DNA of 8,676 bases from an uncultured Clostridia bacterium (GTDB taxonomy: Bacteria; Bacillota; Clostridia; Christensenellales; UBA3700). The notes beneath the pieces were generated by a model. That model was given only the letters and a program-made list of their open reading frames with translations. It was not told the DNA's origin and searched no databases. Both the position numbers and the translations under genes were made by a program. Position 1 is the first letter of the stretch, and each line of letters begins with the position of its first letter. Shown in pieces: positions 1 through 6,179 of the stretch. The DNA lies in NCBI GenBank assembly GCA_948471525.1, contig CAOKSY010000021.1:1-8676 (forward strand), written 5' to 3'.

Positions 1-178
1 ATACTTATTGTGTAGAATTATCGTTAAAAACTACGTATTTTGTATAAATTTCTTAAGTCAGGAAAACTATACATTTCTTGGAAATTATCGAGATATGTCG
101 ACATTTTTGTTTTTAATTTTACATAATTTTAAGCGAGATAAATATTGGTTATTGAAATATTATTATAAAAATAGTTTA
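1..178. other. AT-rich gene-free stretch at left edge
   Basis: This stretch lies downstream of the operon terminator and before the left edge. It is very AT-rich and has stop codons in most frames. I see no gene with a ribosome binding site, no RNA gene and no convincing promoter. A forward reading frame crosses it from position 8, but that frame runs through the repeat and the terminator into the antisense strand of the membrane-protein gene, so it is not credible. The rest of the 309-base gene-free region (179-309) holds a repeat pair and a terminator, listed separately. Confidence 0.6.
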
Positions 179-250
179 GATCTCTCCGCTTCGGTCGAGA
201 TGACAAAAGATAGAGATTTCTCCACTACATTACGGTTCAGCCGAAATGAT
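179..250. repeat. Tandem degenerate pair of dispersed repeat
   Basis: Two related units lie side by side. Unit A (179-204) matches the 26-bp repeat at 7347-7372 with one substitution (G for A in the tenth base). Unit B (215-250) starts with a near-identical GATTTCTCC, carries about ten extra bases (ACTACATTAC), and ends in a diverged version of the same tail (GCCGAAATGAT). Each unit can fold on itself through ATCTC/GAGAT-type arms. The pair ends one base before the A-run that forms the T-tract of the operon terminator on the minus strand. From memory, not a search, such elements are scattered through intergenic DNA of many Firmicutes and yield spurious peptides such as SVEMT. No transposase is linked to it. 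Confidence 0.75.
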
Positions 251-285
251 AAAAATAAAGACGCCGATAATAAATCGACGCCTTT
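251..285 (-). terminator. Intrinsic terminator of the dnaG-rpoD operon
   Basis: Read on the minus strand, AAAGGCGTCGAT pairs with ATCGGCGTCTTT across a five-base loop (TTATT). This gives a 12-bp stem with two G-T wobbles. It is followed directly by ATTTTTATC, a T-rich tract at 251-256. It begins about 25 bases past the stop codon of the last gene (310-312). This is a textbook Rho-independent terminator and marks the end of the six-gene unit. Confidence 0.9.
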
Positions 286-309
286 TACTTATCAATATCA
301 AATAATAAT

Positions 310-846
310 TTATTTGTCGGAACTCAATTCTTCGAGCGCTTGCTCGTATTTTCTGTTGAGTTCCGCTACCGCTTCCCTATTGTCGAGATGCATTTGCATA
401 ATATCGCAATCGAGTACGCTTCTGCCCTTATAAGTCTTTATCGGGAATTCCCCTACGACTTTGAGCGTAAGCACCTCATACCAGTTGAACTGACTGGGAC
501 TTTTGCAAATATACTTTTGACCTTCATCTTCAAAAGAATATTCTATGTAATACACGGCGACTTTGCCGGACGTCTTTTCAGTATTGTAAGAAATAAACGT
601 CGCCATAGCGCTTTTGCCCAACTGCATTACTTGATTTTCTTTCTTGACTCCGACAAGTCTCAATAGCGAAGACACCGCCAACACAACTCCGACGGCGACC
701 GTCAATGACGCGACTACATAACTTGCAGCGCTTTTACTTGGCGCAAAATAGCGATAGTAGATCAAAAGCGCAATGCCCAATACTACGATCACGCTTCCTA
801 TGATACACGGTCTTATGACGTTGTCTTTTAAGCTAAGCCTTTTCAT
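310..846 (-). CDS. Small two-helix membrane protein, unknown function
   Basis: This is the last gene of the operon and encodes about 178 residues. Two hydrophobic helices are visible (roughly residues 12-33 and 42-66), separated by a short polar loop. A soluble domain follows at about 76-150, with alternating beta-like segments (VAVYYIEYSFEDEG, KVVGEFPIKTY) and a final charged helix (about 155-174). This layout loosely recalls the DUF3592 group of small membrane proteins, but the match is from memory and weak. The ATG at 844-846 lies two bases past the stop of the zinc-ribbon gene. An alternative TTG at 850-852 overlaps that stop (TTGA) and would add two residues. Neither start has a good Shine-Dalgarno sequence, so translation is probably coupled to the upstream gene. 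There is no signal-peptidase motif; I expect an integral membrane protein of unknown role. Confidence 0.8.
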   Translation of the reverse strand: MKRLSLKDNVIRPCIIGSVIVVLGIALLIYYRYFAPSKSAASYVVASLTVAVGVVLAVSSLLRLVGVKKENQVMQLGKSAMATFISYNTEKTSGKVAVYYIEYSFEDEGQKYICKSPSQFNWYEVLTLKVVGEFPIKTYKGRSVLDCDIMQMHLDNREAVAELNRKYEQALEELSSDK

Positions 847-848
847 AA

Positions 849-1556
849 TCAATCTTTATTATAGATAATTCTTCCGCAGTTGGGGCATTCCTGAATTCCA
901 AGCCCCTCACCGAGTTTGTCTATGATATCGCTTGCGATCTCCATTCCGCATCCGCCGCAACTGCTCGGTTTTATAAACGGAACGAATACGGGTCTCTTCT
1001 TGTTGGCTTTGACCTTTTTGTACTTTTCCAACAGAATTGAACTCATATCCTTCTCCAAGTCTTTGAGATCTTTCATTATCGCATTGGCTTCGACGGATTT
1101 TTCTTTTTTGAGATTATTGAATTCCTCCGTATAAACTCTATAACTCTTGGAAGACTTGCCCGCTTGCTCATATTCCTTTTTCTGCTTGATATTTATATCG
1201 CTCAATTCCTTGTTGGCTCTCGCGATCTCTCTGTCCAACTCGTCTGCTCTCTGCTCGAGTTTTTCCAACTGTTTTGCATAATAATCCAACTGCTTTTCGT
1301 CGCAATCGCTCATATCGACCGACGCGATATCGGATATCTGTCTATTTACTTCCTCAAAAGCCGCAATATTCTTTCTGACGTTTTCCATAGCGGACTCTGC
1401 GCTTTCGTTGTATCTTGTCAACGTATCGAAAGACTGTTTGGTAGCGTTTTGGAAAAAAATCATCTTCTTTGCAGATTCGCTGGATTTAAGCTCGTTTTCA
1501 AGCTTAAACAACTTCATATCCACTTCCTGATATTCCAAAATTTTCTCTATACTCAT
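849..1556 (-). CDS. C4-type zinc-ribbon coiled-coil protein (COG1579-like)
   Basis: The 235-residue product has two parts. Residues about 5-190 are a long charged helical region rich in Glu, Lys, Leu and Ala, predicted to form an antiparallel coiled coil. The C-terminal part (about 198-230) is a C4 zinc ribbon with C200-x2-C203 and C224-x2-C227, 20 residues apart. This matches the PF02591/COG1579 family, described as predicted nucleic-acid-binding proteins; the molecular role in Firmicutes is not settled. The family is commonly found next to Nif3-family genes, as here. The ATG at 1554-1556 has a strong AAAGGAGT site six bases upstream, and a GC-rich hairpin abuts that site. The gene sits about 127 bases after the Nif3-family stop, the longest gap in the operon, so an extra internal promoter is possible, although I see no clear -35/-10 pair. 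The stop (TGA, 849-851) nearly touches the next gene. Confidence 0.92.
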   Translation of the reverse strand: MSIEKILEYQEVDMKLFKLENELKSSESAKKMIFFQNATKQSFDTLTRYNESAESAMENVRKNIAAFEEVNRQISDIASVDMSDCDEKQLDYYAKQLEKLEQRADELDREIARANKELSDINIKQKKEYEQAGKSSKSYRVYTEEFNNLKKEKSVEANAIMKDLKDLEKDMSSILLEKYKKVKANKKRPVFVPFIKPSSCGGCGMEIASDIIDKLGEGLGIQECPNCGRIIYNKD

Positions 1557-1569
1557 ATTTTACTCCTTT
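1557..1569 (-). promoter_or_regulatory. Ribosome binding site of the zinc-ribbon gene
   Basis: On the minus strand AAAGGAGT (1562-1569) lies six bases before the ATG at 1554-1556, close to ideal spacing. It fixes the start of the zinc-ribbon gene. Its upstream edge directly touches the 3' arm of the hairpin at 1570-1583. Confidence 0.85.
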
Positions 1570-1583
1570 CCCGCTTGCGCGGG
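1570..1583 (-). promoter_or_regulatory. GC-rich hairpin with GCAA loop next to the ribosome site
   Basis: The minus strand reads CCCGC-GCAA-GCGGG, a five-pair all-GC stem closed by a GNRA-class tetraloop. The Shine-Dalgarno sequence AAAGGAGT begins at the very next base. There is no T-tract, so it is not a terminator. It could influence ribosome access, mark an RNA-processing point, or protect the 3' part of the operon message. It could also be coincidental; the structure itself is seen directly. Confidence 0.6.
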
Positions 1584-1626
1584 TCGTGTATTCTTAAATT
1601 CGATCTATATCCTTTGCCGTAGATCT

Positions 1627-1644
1627 TTGACGTCTTTAACGTCT
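1627..1644. repeat. Two adjacent 9-bp direct repeats
   Basis: TTGACGTCT (1627-1635) is followed immediately by TTAACGTCT (1636-1644), identical at eight of nine bases. The pair lies in the middle of the gap between the Nif3-family and zinc-ribbon genes. Tandem short repeats can be binding sites for a regulator, but there is no further support, and chance or slippage is equally plausible. Confidence 0.4.
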
Positions 1645-1683
1645 AGGTCGAGCGATCAAAATCGATATTGATTTCGATGCCTA

Positions 1684-2448
1684 TTATAATATTTCTTTTG
1701 CCGACTTATACGGATTTATATCCGACGCGCTTTCGCGCAATAAATCTTTGTATTCTTCAAGCCACTGCGCAAATATCTTCACGCACAGTATTTCGCTGTC
1801 ATAATGTCCGACGTCTATCAACGCTATCCCGTAATCCTTTGCCGCAAGCGCGATAGATAACTTGCTCTCTCCGCCGACGATACAGTCGATTTTGTTTAGC
1901 CTCGCGTATTCAAGCAATTCTTCGTCTCTGCCGCCTGCGCCCGTGCATATGGCGACCGTCTTTATTTTTCTCTTGCCGTCGCCTACGTATTTGACGTTGA
2001 CGTCTTTCAAAACTTTTGCCGTATGCTTTACAAAATCATCCAAACGACACTCTTCGATTTCACCGCGTCTCGCGCATCCGTCTATGACCGTCAAATTTTT
2101 CATCCCCAACAGCTTCGCCGCGCAACCGTTCAATCCATCGTCGCAACAATCGAGATTTGTATGACAGCTATAAAGATTTATCCCGTATTTCTCCGCTCTG
2201 TCAAGAATGCTTTGAGTGTAGCGGTCTATCTCCTCGCCGAAAACGGACGGGTGATGCGTGATCAAAAGATTGCATCCACTGTCTTTGCATTCTTCGAGAG
2301 TAGAATAGGTGACGTTCTGCGCAAGCAATATTCCCTTTACGTCATCTTCTCCGTCGCCGAAATTCAGTCCCGCGCTGTCGAAATCCAACATAAGCGACAA
2401 CGGAGCGCGTCTTTCGATAACTTTGATTATATCTTTTACTTTTGGCAT
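1684..2448 (-). CDS. Nif3-family dinuclear metal-centre protein (YqfO-like)
   Basis: The 254-residue protein carries the Nif3/DUF34 (PF01784) signature. Numbered from the start chosen here, it has a DFDSAGLNFG segment near 22-31, the metal-binding HHP at 65-67, HTNLD at 96-100, and GHYDSE at 214-219, supplying His65, His66, Asp100, His215 and Glu219 as likely ligands of a two-metal site. Family members form toroidal hexamers and are often annotated 'GTP cyclohydrolase 1 type 2 homolog', but the physiological reaction is unproven. At this length it is the short form, without the extra PII-like middle domain of Bacillus YqfO. I chose the ATG at 2446-2448 because GGAG lies six bases upstream and because the resulting MPKVKDII start fits the family. 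An in-frame ATG at 2464-2466, overlapping the trmK stop as ATGA, would add six residues but has only a distant AAGGAA. The gene lies 14 bases after trmK. Confidence 0.93.
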   Translation of the reverse strand: MPKVKDIIKVIERRAPLSLMLDFDSAGLNFGDGEDDVKGILLAQNVTYSTLEECKDSGCNLLITHHPSVFGEEIDRYTQSILDRAEKYGINLYSCHTNLDCCDDGLNGCAAKLLGMKNLTVIDGCARRGEIEECRLDDFVKHTAKVLKDVNVKYVGDGKRKIKTVAICTGAGGRDEELLEYARLNKIDCIVGGESKLSIALAAKDYGIALIDVGHYDSEILCVKIFAQWLEEYKDLLRESASDINPYKSAKEIL

Positions 2449-2458
2449 ATGTTTCTCC
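2449..2458 (-). promoter_or_regulatory. Ribosome binding site deciding the Nif3-family start
   Basis: On the minus strand GGAG (2455-2458) precedes the ATG at 2446-2448 by six bases. It lies just past the trmK stop codon (2463-2465), and supports the shorter start over the overlapping ATG at 2464-2466. Confidence 0.65.
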
Positions 2459-2462
2459 GTCA

Positions 2463-3125
2463 TCATATCGCTTGGGACGATTCCTTCGCCAACTTTAAGA
2501 CCGTCGCTATCGTCATCCCCTCTTCGCTTCGTTCTCCGTACGCTTCGAGCCTTTTATACTTGATCTTCAATAGATCTATGTACTCGGCAAAATCGGCATT
2601 GTTCATATCGTTGTATCCGATATACCTGCTCTTTTCGTCAAGCCTACAATCCATTCCTTCGCCGTCTACGGCAACTATCACGTCGTAGAATTTTCCGCTC
2701 TGCTCCACCTTGAAATCCTTCTGGATATACAGGTTGTTCAAACTCAGAAAATCTCGAAGTTCTATAGAATTCTTGTGCGCGACAAGCACAAACTTTTTTA
2801 TGCCCTTTCTATCGCCGAGTATCGACATTATCTCTCTGCCGCCCATTCCGGCGATTACCGCACAATCGGCTTCGTTATTATCCAAAGGTCCAAGCCCGTC
2901 GCCTACGCGAAAACTTATATTCGTCAGTCCGTAAGCCTTTGCCAGTTCCACAGCTTTGCCAAGCGACTTTTCCGATATATCGCACGCGATGGCATTTTCA
3001 GATCTCTTTTCGAGCAACGCGCATACCGCTACTTTGCCATGATCGCAACCTATATCCGCTAAGGTATCTCCGTCGATATTGTCTACGACGGCTCTCAGTC
3101 TCTTGTCGAGTTTTGGCGCGTTCAT
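2463..3125 (-). CDS. trmK: tRNA (adenine(22)-N1)-methyltransferase family protein, TrmK-like
   Basis: This 220-residue protein is a class I SAM-dependent methyltransferase of the TrmK/COG2384 (PF04816) family, which in studied members methylates N1 of adenine 22 in tRNA in the cytoplasm. The SAM-binding motif I is ADIGCDHGK (23-31), an acidic Asp49 ends strand 2 (ACDIS), GDGL lies at 76-79, and the family-typical AGMGG at 92-96. EQSGKFYDVIVAV (about 141-153) also matches. The segment FVLVAHKN (112-119) has Val-Ala where I recall family members having Gln-Pro, a possible functional change. The C-terminal helical part is somewhat short. The ATG at 3123-3125 overlaps the rpoD stop as TGATG; a GTG at 3126-3128 would add one residue. 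There is no strong ribosome site, so coupling to rpoD translation is likely. Position directly after rpoD and before a Nif3-family gene agrees with Firmicutes gene order. Confidence 0.9.
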   Translation of the reverse strand: MNAPKLDKRLRAVVDNIDGDTLADIGCDHGKVAVCALLEKRSENAIACDISEKSLGKAVELAKAYGLTNISFRVGDGLGPLDNNEADCAVIAGMGGREIMSILGDRKGIKKFVLVAHKNSIELRDFLSLNNLYIQKDFKVEQSGKFYDVIVAVDGEGMDCRLDEKSRYIGYNDMNNADFAEYIDLLKIKYKRLEAYGERSEEGMTIATVLKLAKESSQAI

Positions 3126-4213
3126 CACACTTTGCCGATATAATCCTTAAGTTTTTTGGTACGGTTGGGGTGACGGAGCTTTCTCAAAGCCTTCGCCTCT
3201 ATCTGCCTTATACGCTCTCTGGTTACGTTGAACTCTCTGCCCACTTCCTCGAGCGTCTTGGGGCGCGAATCGTCAAGACCGTATCTCTTTCTTATTACTT
3301 CGTTTTCTCTCGGAGTAAGAGAACTCAGCACTTCTAGCAAGTGCTCTTTGAGCATTCTCGTCTCTGCCTTTTCTGCAGGAGAAGCGGAAGTATTGTCTTC
3401 TATAAAATCGCCGAGATGGCTGTCTTCTTCCTCGCCGATAGGTTTCTCGAGCGAAACGGGATCCTGCGCGATCTTTTGGATCTCGATCACCTTTTCTTCG
3501 GTGATACCCATCTTTTCGGCGATCTCAGCGGTTGTGGGTTCTCTGCCCAAAGTCTGCAAAAGCTGTCTGGAGACTCTGCCCGTCTTGTTTATAGTCTCGA
3601 CCATATGGACAGGTATTCTTATCGTCCTTGCCTGATCGGCTATGGCTCTTGTTATGGACTGTTTTATCCACCAAGTCGCGTACGTCGAGAATTTAAATCC
3701 TTTGGTATAATCAAATTTTTCGACGGCTTTCATAAGACCGAGATTGCCTTCCTGTATCAGATCGAGGAATTGCATTCCCCTGCCTACGTATCTCTTTGCT
3801 ATAGATACGACGAGTCTGAGGTTGGCTTCGCTCAGTCTGTTTTTTGCGGCTACGTCGCCCTCGCTCATTCTCTGCGCCAATTCTTTTTCTTCGTCAGATC
3901 TGAGAAGCGGCACTTGTCCTATATCCTTGAGATACATCTTGACAGAATCGTCGGTGGTAGCGTCGATGTTTTCAAAAGATATCTCTTTTATATCTTCGTT
4001 CTCTTCCTGTATCTCCACGCCCGCCTGCTTGAGCACTCCGAATACAAAACTGGTCTCGTCGGGCAAAAGCGCAAGCTTGTCCGTGACCTTTTCAAATTCG
4101 CTCATGGTCATGATTTTGTTCTTAAAACCCGCCGCGATCTTCAAAGCCTCGCTCTTGATTTTTTCTTCGCGCTGCTGGTTTTTTTCTTTTTGTTCCTTGA
4201 CTTCTTCGTTCAT
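3125..4213 (-). CDS. rpoD: RNA polymerase primary sigma factor RpoD/SigA
   Basis: The 362-residue product is the housekeeping sigma-70 factor, which directs RNA polymerase to -35/-10 promoters. Residues 1-80 form a weakly conserved, Lys/Glu-rich region 1.1. Region 1.2 begins near DDSVKMYLKDIGQVPLL (about 88-104). Regions 2.1-2.4 (about 118-200) include NLRLVVSIAKRY, FLDLIQEGN and FKFSTYATWWIKQSITRA, the -10 recognition and melting segment. Region 3 covers about 205-285. Region 4 (about 298-355) includes the helix-turn-helix TLEEVGREFNVTRERIRQIEA that reads the -35 box. All core motifs are intact and the length is close to Bacillus SigA. I chose the ATG at 4211-4213 because GGAGGT lies directly upstream. 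An in-frame GTG at 4241-4243, overlapping the dnaG stop, would add ten residues but places the ribosome site inside the gene. The gap after dnaG is 26 bases. Confidence 0.97.
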   Translation of the reverse strand: MNEEVKEQKEKNQQREEKIKSEALKIAAGFKNKIMTMSEFEKVTDKLALLPDETSFVFGVLKQAGVEIQEENEDIKEISFENIDATTDDSVKMYLKDIGQVPLLRSDEEKELAQRMSEGDVAAKNRLSEANLRLVVSIAKRYVGRGMQFLDLIQEGNLGLMKAVEKFDYTKGFKFSTYATWWIKQSITRAIADQARTIRIPVHMVETINKTGRVSRQLLQTLGREPTTAEIAEKMGITEEKVIEIQKIAQDPVSLEKPIGEEEDSHLGDFIEDNTSASPAEKAETRMLKEHLLEVLSSLTPRENEVIRKRYGLDDSRPKTLEEVGREFNVTRERIRQIEAKALRKLRHPNRTKKLKDYIGKV

Positions 4214-4222
4214 ATAACCTCC
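4214..4222 (-). promoter_or_regulatory. Ribosome binding site deciding the rpoD start
   Basis: On the minus strand GGAGGT (4217-4222) precedes the ATG at 4211-4213 by three bases (four from GGAGG). It is the best anti-SD match in the operon and falls in the 26-base gap after the dnaG stop. It argues for MNEEVKEQ as the N-terminus instead of the upstream GTG. Confidence 0.8.
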
Positions 4223-4239
4223 GCCGTAAGCTTTCGTTG

Positions 4240-5979
4240 TCACTGTTTTCTATTATTGTTTTGGGCGAGTTGGCTCATAATGATATGTTTCGCCTCTTCG
4301 TCCGTCTCGCTGTCGTAAGCGCGCGCCAATGCCTTTCTACGCTTCTTGTCGCCTTCCTTTACTATCTTGTTTATACAATCGTCGAAATAGCGTATTGCAT
4401 CCGCGTCGCCTATCTTACTGCCGTCTTCGAGTATGGCTCTGACTTCTTCGTTTTCGTCCTCGTGCGAAATAAGTTCCTCGAGAGTATTGTTGGCTATATC
4501 CTTCTTGGCTCTGTACAGATCGTACAACGCTCTCTGATTTTTATTCTCTATATACTGCGACAGATCTATATCGCAACTCGCTCCCTCTACTCCGCCGAAC
4601 AATCCGTAAAGCGCGTATCTTACCGCACGGTCGAAAGCAGTCGCGCTGAGTTTCGCCGCAGGCTTTATCACAACCGCATTGGAATTTTCGCTGACGCTGA
4701 GCTGTCTCCTCAAAGTATCCGCGCCCAATCCCGTCCTCTTGGATACGTAATCGATATAAGCGTCTATCATTGCCGGATCTTGAAGCGGCTTTATTATCTT
4801 CATTGCCTCGACCGCGTATTTTCCCTTCTCCTGAGGAGACTTGAGATCGTAGCTATTTGCCAAAGAATCCAATTTGAATTCAAAAAGCGGTTTTGCGTCC
4901 ACCAAAAGTTTGAGATAACTTTCTTTTCCGTACTTTCTCACGTATTCGTCGGGATCGAGTTTTTCCGGCAAACTCACTACCCGCACTTCTAAGCCCTGAT
5001 TGTAAAGTATATCCAATCCGCGTATAGTTGCTTTCTGTCCCGCGCCGTCGCCGTCGTAACATATGACGACTTTGTCCACGTATCTGCGAATGAGTTTTGC
5101 CTGCTCCTGCGTGAGCGCCGTTCCCATTGACGCTATAGCGTTTTTGACTCCGCTCTGATATAGCGAAATGACGTCCATATATCCTTCGACCATTATCAGT
5201 TCGGTGACAGACGTCTCCAACTTGAGCCTCTTGATCGAATGCTGTCCGAATATCTCTTTTGACTTATTGAAAAGCACAGTCTCTCGGGTATTCTTATATT
5301 TTGGAAGAGAGTCGTCCAATACTCTTCCTCCGAAAGCAACGACTTGCTTTAAATTATTGATGATAGGCACGATCAGTCTGCCAGCCATAGTATCCACTGC
5401 CGCGCCCGACTGCGAAGTATCGACGATGCCTGCTTCCTGCATATTCTCTTTGGAATACCCCTTAGACGTCAAATATGCGACAAGCTGTCCCCTTCCCAAA
5501 GAATATCCCAATCCGAAGACCGTCGCCGTCTGCATCGTAATGGATCTCTTCGCCAAATACTCTCTTGCAGGCCTTCCCGCCTCTGAAATAAGATTTTGGT
5601 GGAAATAATTCGCAGTATCTCGCATCATCTCAAAAAGCTTGTCCTTATGTTTTTTGAGATTGGAATTGCCGTCGCTTCTGGAGAAATCTGGAACTTCGAT
5701 ATGGTATTTATCCGCGATGATCTTGACCGCTCCCATAAAATCCGTATGCTCTATCTCTTGCACAAAAGAAATCGCGTCGCCGCCGACGTGACAACCGAAA
5801 CAGTGATAAGTCTGAGACTGCTCATATAGACAAAAAGAAGGCGTCTTCTCGTGATGGAAAGGACAGCATGCCCATTTTTTACTTCCCTTTTCTACCAAAG
5901 ACACGTACGGAGATATGATTTCGGCTATATCGATCTTGGATTTCAATTTCTCAAGCCATTCCGAAAAAACCTCTGCCAT
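4240..5979 (-). CDS. dnaG: DNA primase DnaG
   Basis: The 579-residue primase makes the short RNA primers for replication. The N-terminal zinc domain is clear: C39-P-F-H42, EKTPSF at 44-49, and C60-F-G-C63, giving a Cys-His-Cys-Cys zinc site for template recognition. The catalytic core follows, with RLIVPI (201-206), FGGRVLDD (216-223) and PKYKN (226-230). The TOPRIM fold has its glutamate in VEGYMDV (264-270), metal-binding aspartates in YDGDGAGQKA (308-317), and LDPDEYV (341-347). The region after about 440 is the variable, helical C-terminal part, expected to bind the replicative helicase. Length is slightly below Bacillus DnaG (about 600). The ATG at 5977-5979 has AGAGGTG just upstream. 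dnaG is the first gene of the operon, and its TGA (4240-4242) is 26 bases from rpoD. Confidence 0.97.
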   Translation of the reverse strand: MAEVFSEWLEKLKSKIDIAEIISPYVSLVEKGSKKWACCPFHHEKTPSFCLYEQSQTYHCFGCHVGGDAISFVQEIEHTDFMGAVKIIADKYHIEVPDFSRSDGNSNLKKHKDKLFEMMRDTANYFHQNLISEAGRPAREYLAKRSITMQTATVFGLGYSLGRGQLVAYLTSKGYSKENMQEAGIVDTSQSGAAVDTMAGRLIVPIINNLKQVVAFGGRVLDDSLPKYKNTRETVLFNKSKEIFGQHSIKRLKLETSVTELIMVEGYMDVISLYQSGVKNAIASMGTALTQEQAKLIRRYVDKVVICYDGDGAGQKATIRGLDILYNQGLEVRVVSLPEKLDPDEYVRKYGKESYLKLLVDAKPLFEFKLDSLANSYDLKSPQEKGKYAVEAMKIIKPLQDPAMIDAYIDYVSKRTGLGADTLRRQLSVSENSNAVVIKPAAKLSATAFDRAVRYALYGLFGGVEGASCDIDLSQYIENKNQRALYDLYRAKKDIANNTLEELISHEDENEEVRAILEDGSKIGDADAIRYFDDCINKIVKEGDKKRRKALARAYDSETDEEAKHIIMSQLAQNNNRKQ

Positions 5980-6007
5980 CGTACACCTCTCTTTTGTTTA
6001 CATATTT

Positions 6008-6013
6008 ATTATA
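6008..6013 (-). promoter_or_regulatory. Candidate -10 box for the dnaG operon (proximal)
   Basis: The minus strand carries a perfect TATAAT, about 28 bases before the dnaG start and downstream of a very AT-rich stretch that could act as an UP element. At 17-base spacing the -35 position reads AAGGAA, which is poor, and there is no TG extension. The hexamer is certain but the promoter is tentative. Confidence 0.4.
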
Positions 6014-6065
6014 CGTCGCAGGATAAAATATTCCTTTAACATTTTTAAATTATTTAATTTTTATT

Positions 6066-6089
6066 ATTATATGCTCTTTGCGACGCAAA
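6066..6089 (-). promoter_or_regulatory. Candidate distal -10 box with overlapping palindrome
   Basis: A second perfect minus-strand TATAAT lies at 6066-6071. Just upstream of it, where the -10/-35 spacer would be, is the palindrome TTTGCG-A-CGCAAA (6077-6089). The central TGCGACG of the palindrome recurs next to the proximal TATAAT (minus strand, 6014-6020). The arrangement resembles an operator for control of the dnaG operon, but the -35 element is weak and no regulator is known. Confidence 0.35.
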
Positions 6090-6121
6090 AATGCCGCTAT
6101 ATTTTCTAATTATTATAAATT

Positions 6122-6163
6122 TCGAAAACAAAGAAGAAACGGACAACCGTCCGTCTCTTCTTT
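6122..6163 (-). terminator. Intrinsic terminator of the lipoprotein gene
   Basis: On the minus strand AAAGAAGA and ACGGAC pair with GTCCGT and TCTTCTTT across a four-base loop. The stem has 14 pairs and one internal mismatch (positions 6130-6163). It is followed by GTTTTCG (6123-6129). It begins 17 bases after the lipoprotein stop codon and separates that gene from the dnaG operon. The nearly symmetric A/T-rich base of the stem could also act in the other direction. Confidence 0.88.
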
Positions 6164-6179
6164 CTTATATCTTATATGA

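Noticed and set aside
8..433. 141-codon forward frame at the left edge
   Set aside because: It crosses the dispersed repeat, the operon terminator and the 3' end of the membrane-protein gene in antisense. It has no ribosome site, and its middle is the usual spurious repeat translation.
1654..1679. Stem-loop between the Nif3-family and zinc-ribbon genes, considered as a terminator
   Set aside because: The minus strand can pair ATCGAAATC with GATTTTGAT around a six-base loop, but the stem is AT-rich with a wobble and no T-tract follows (CGCTCGACC). It is too weak to end the operon.
2023..2688. 221-codon forward frame opposite the Nif3-family and trmK genes
   Set aside because: Both minus-strand genes are well supported by motifs; the forward frame spans their junction and shows no homology I recognise.
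3341..4318. 325-codon forward frame opposite rpoD
   Set aside because: The minus strand encodes an intact primary sigma factor with all core motifs. The forward frame has no ribosome site or recognisable domain and is a codon-bias shadow.
4237..4992. 251-codon forward frame opposite dnaG
   Set aside because: It lies antisense to the conserved primase gene and its composition is that of a shadow frame.
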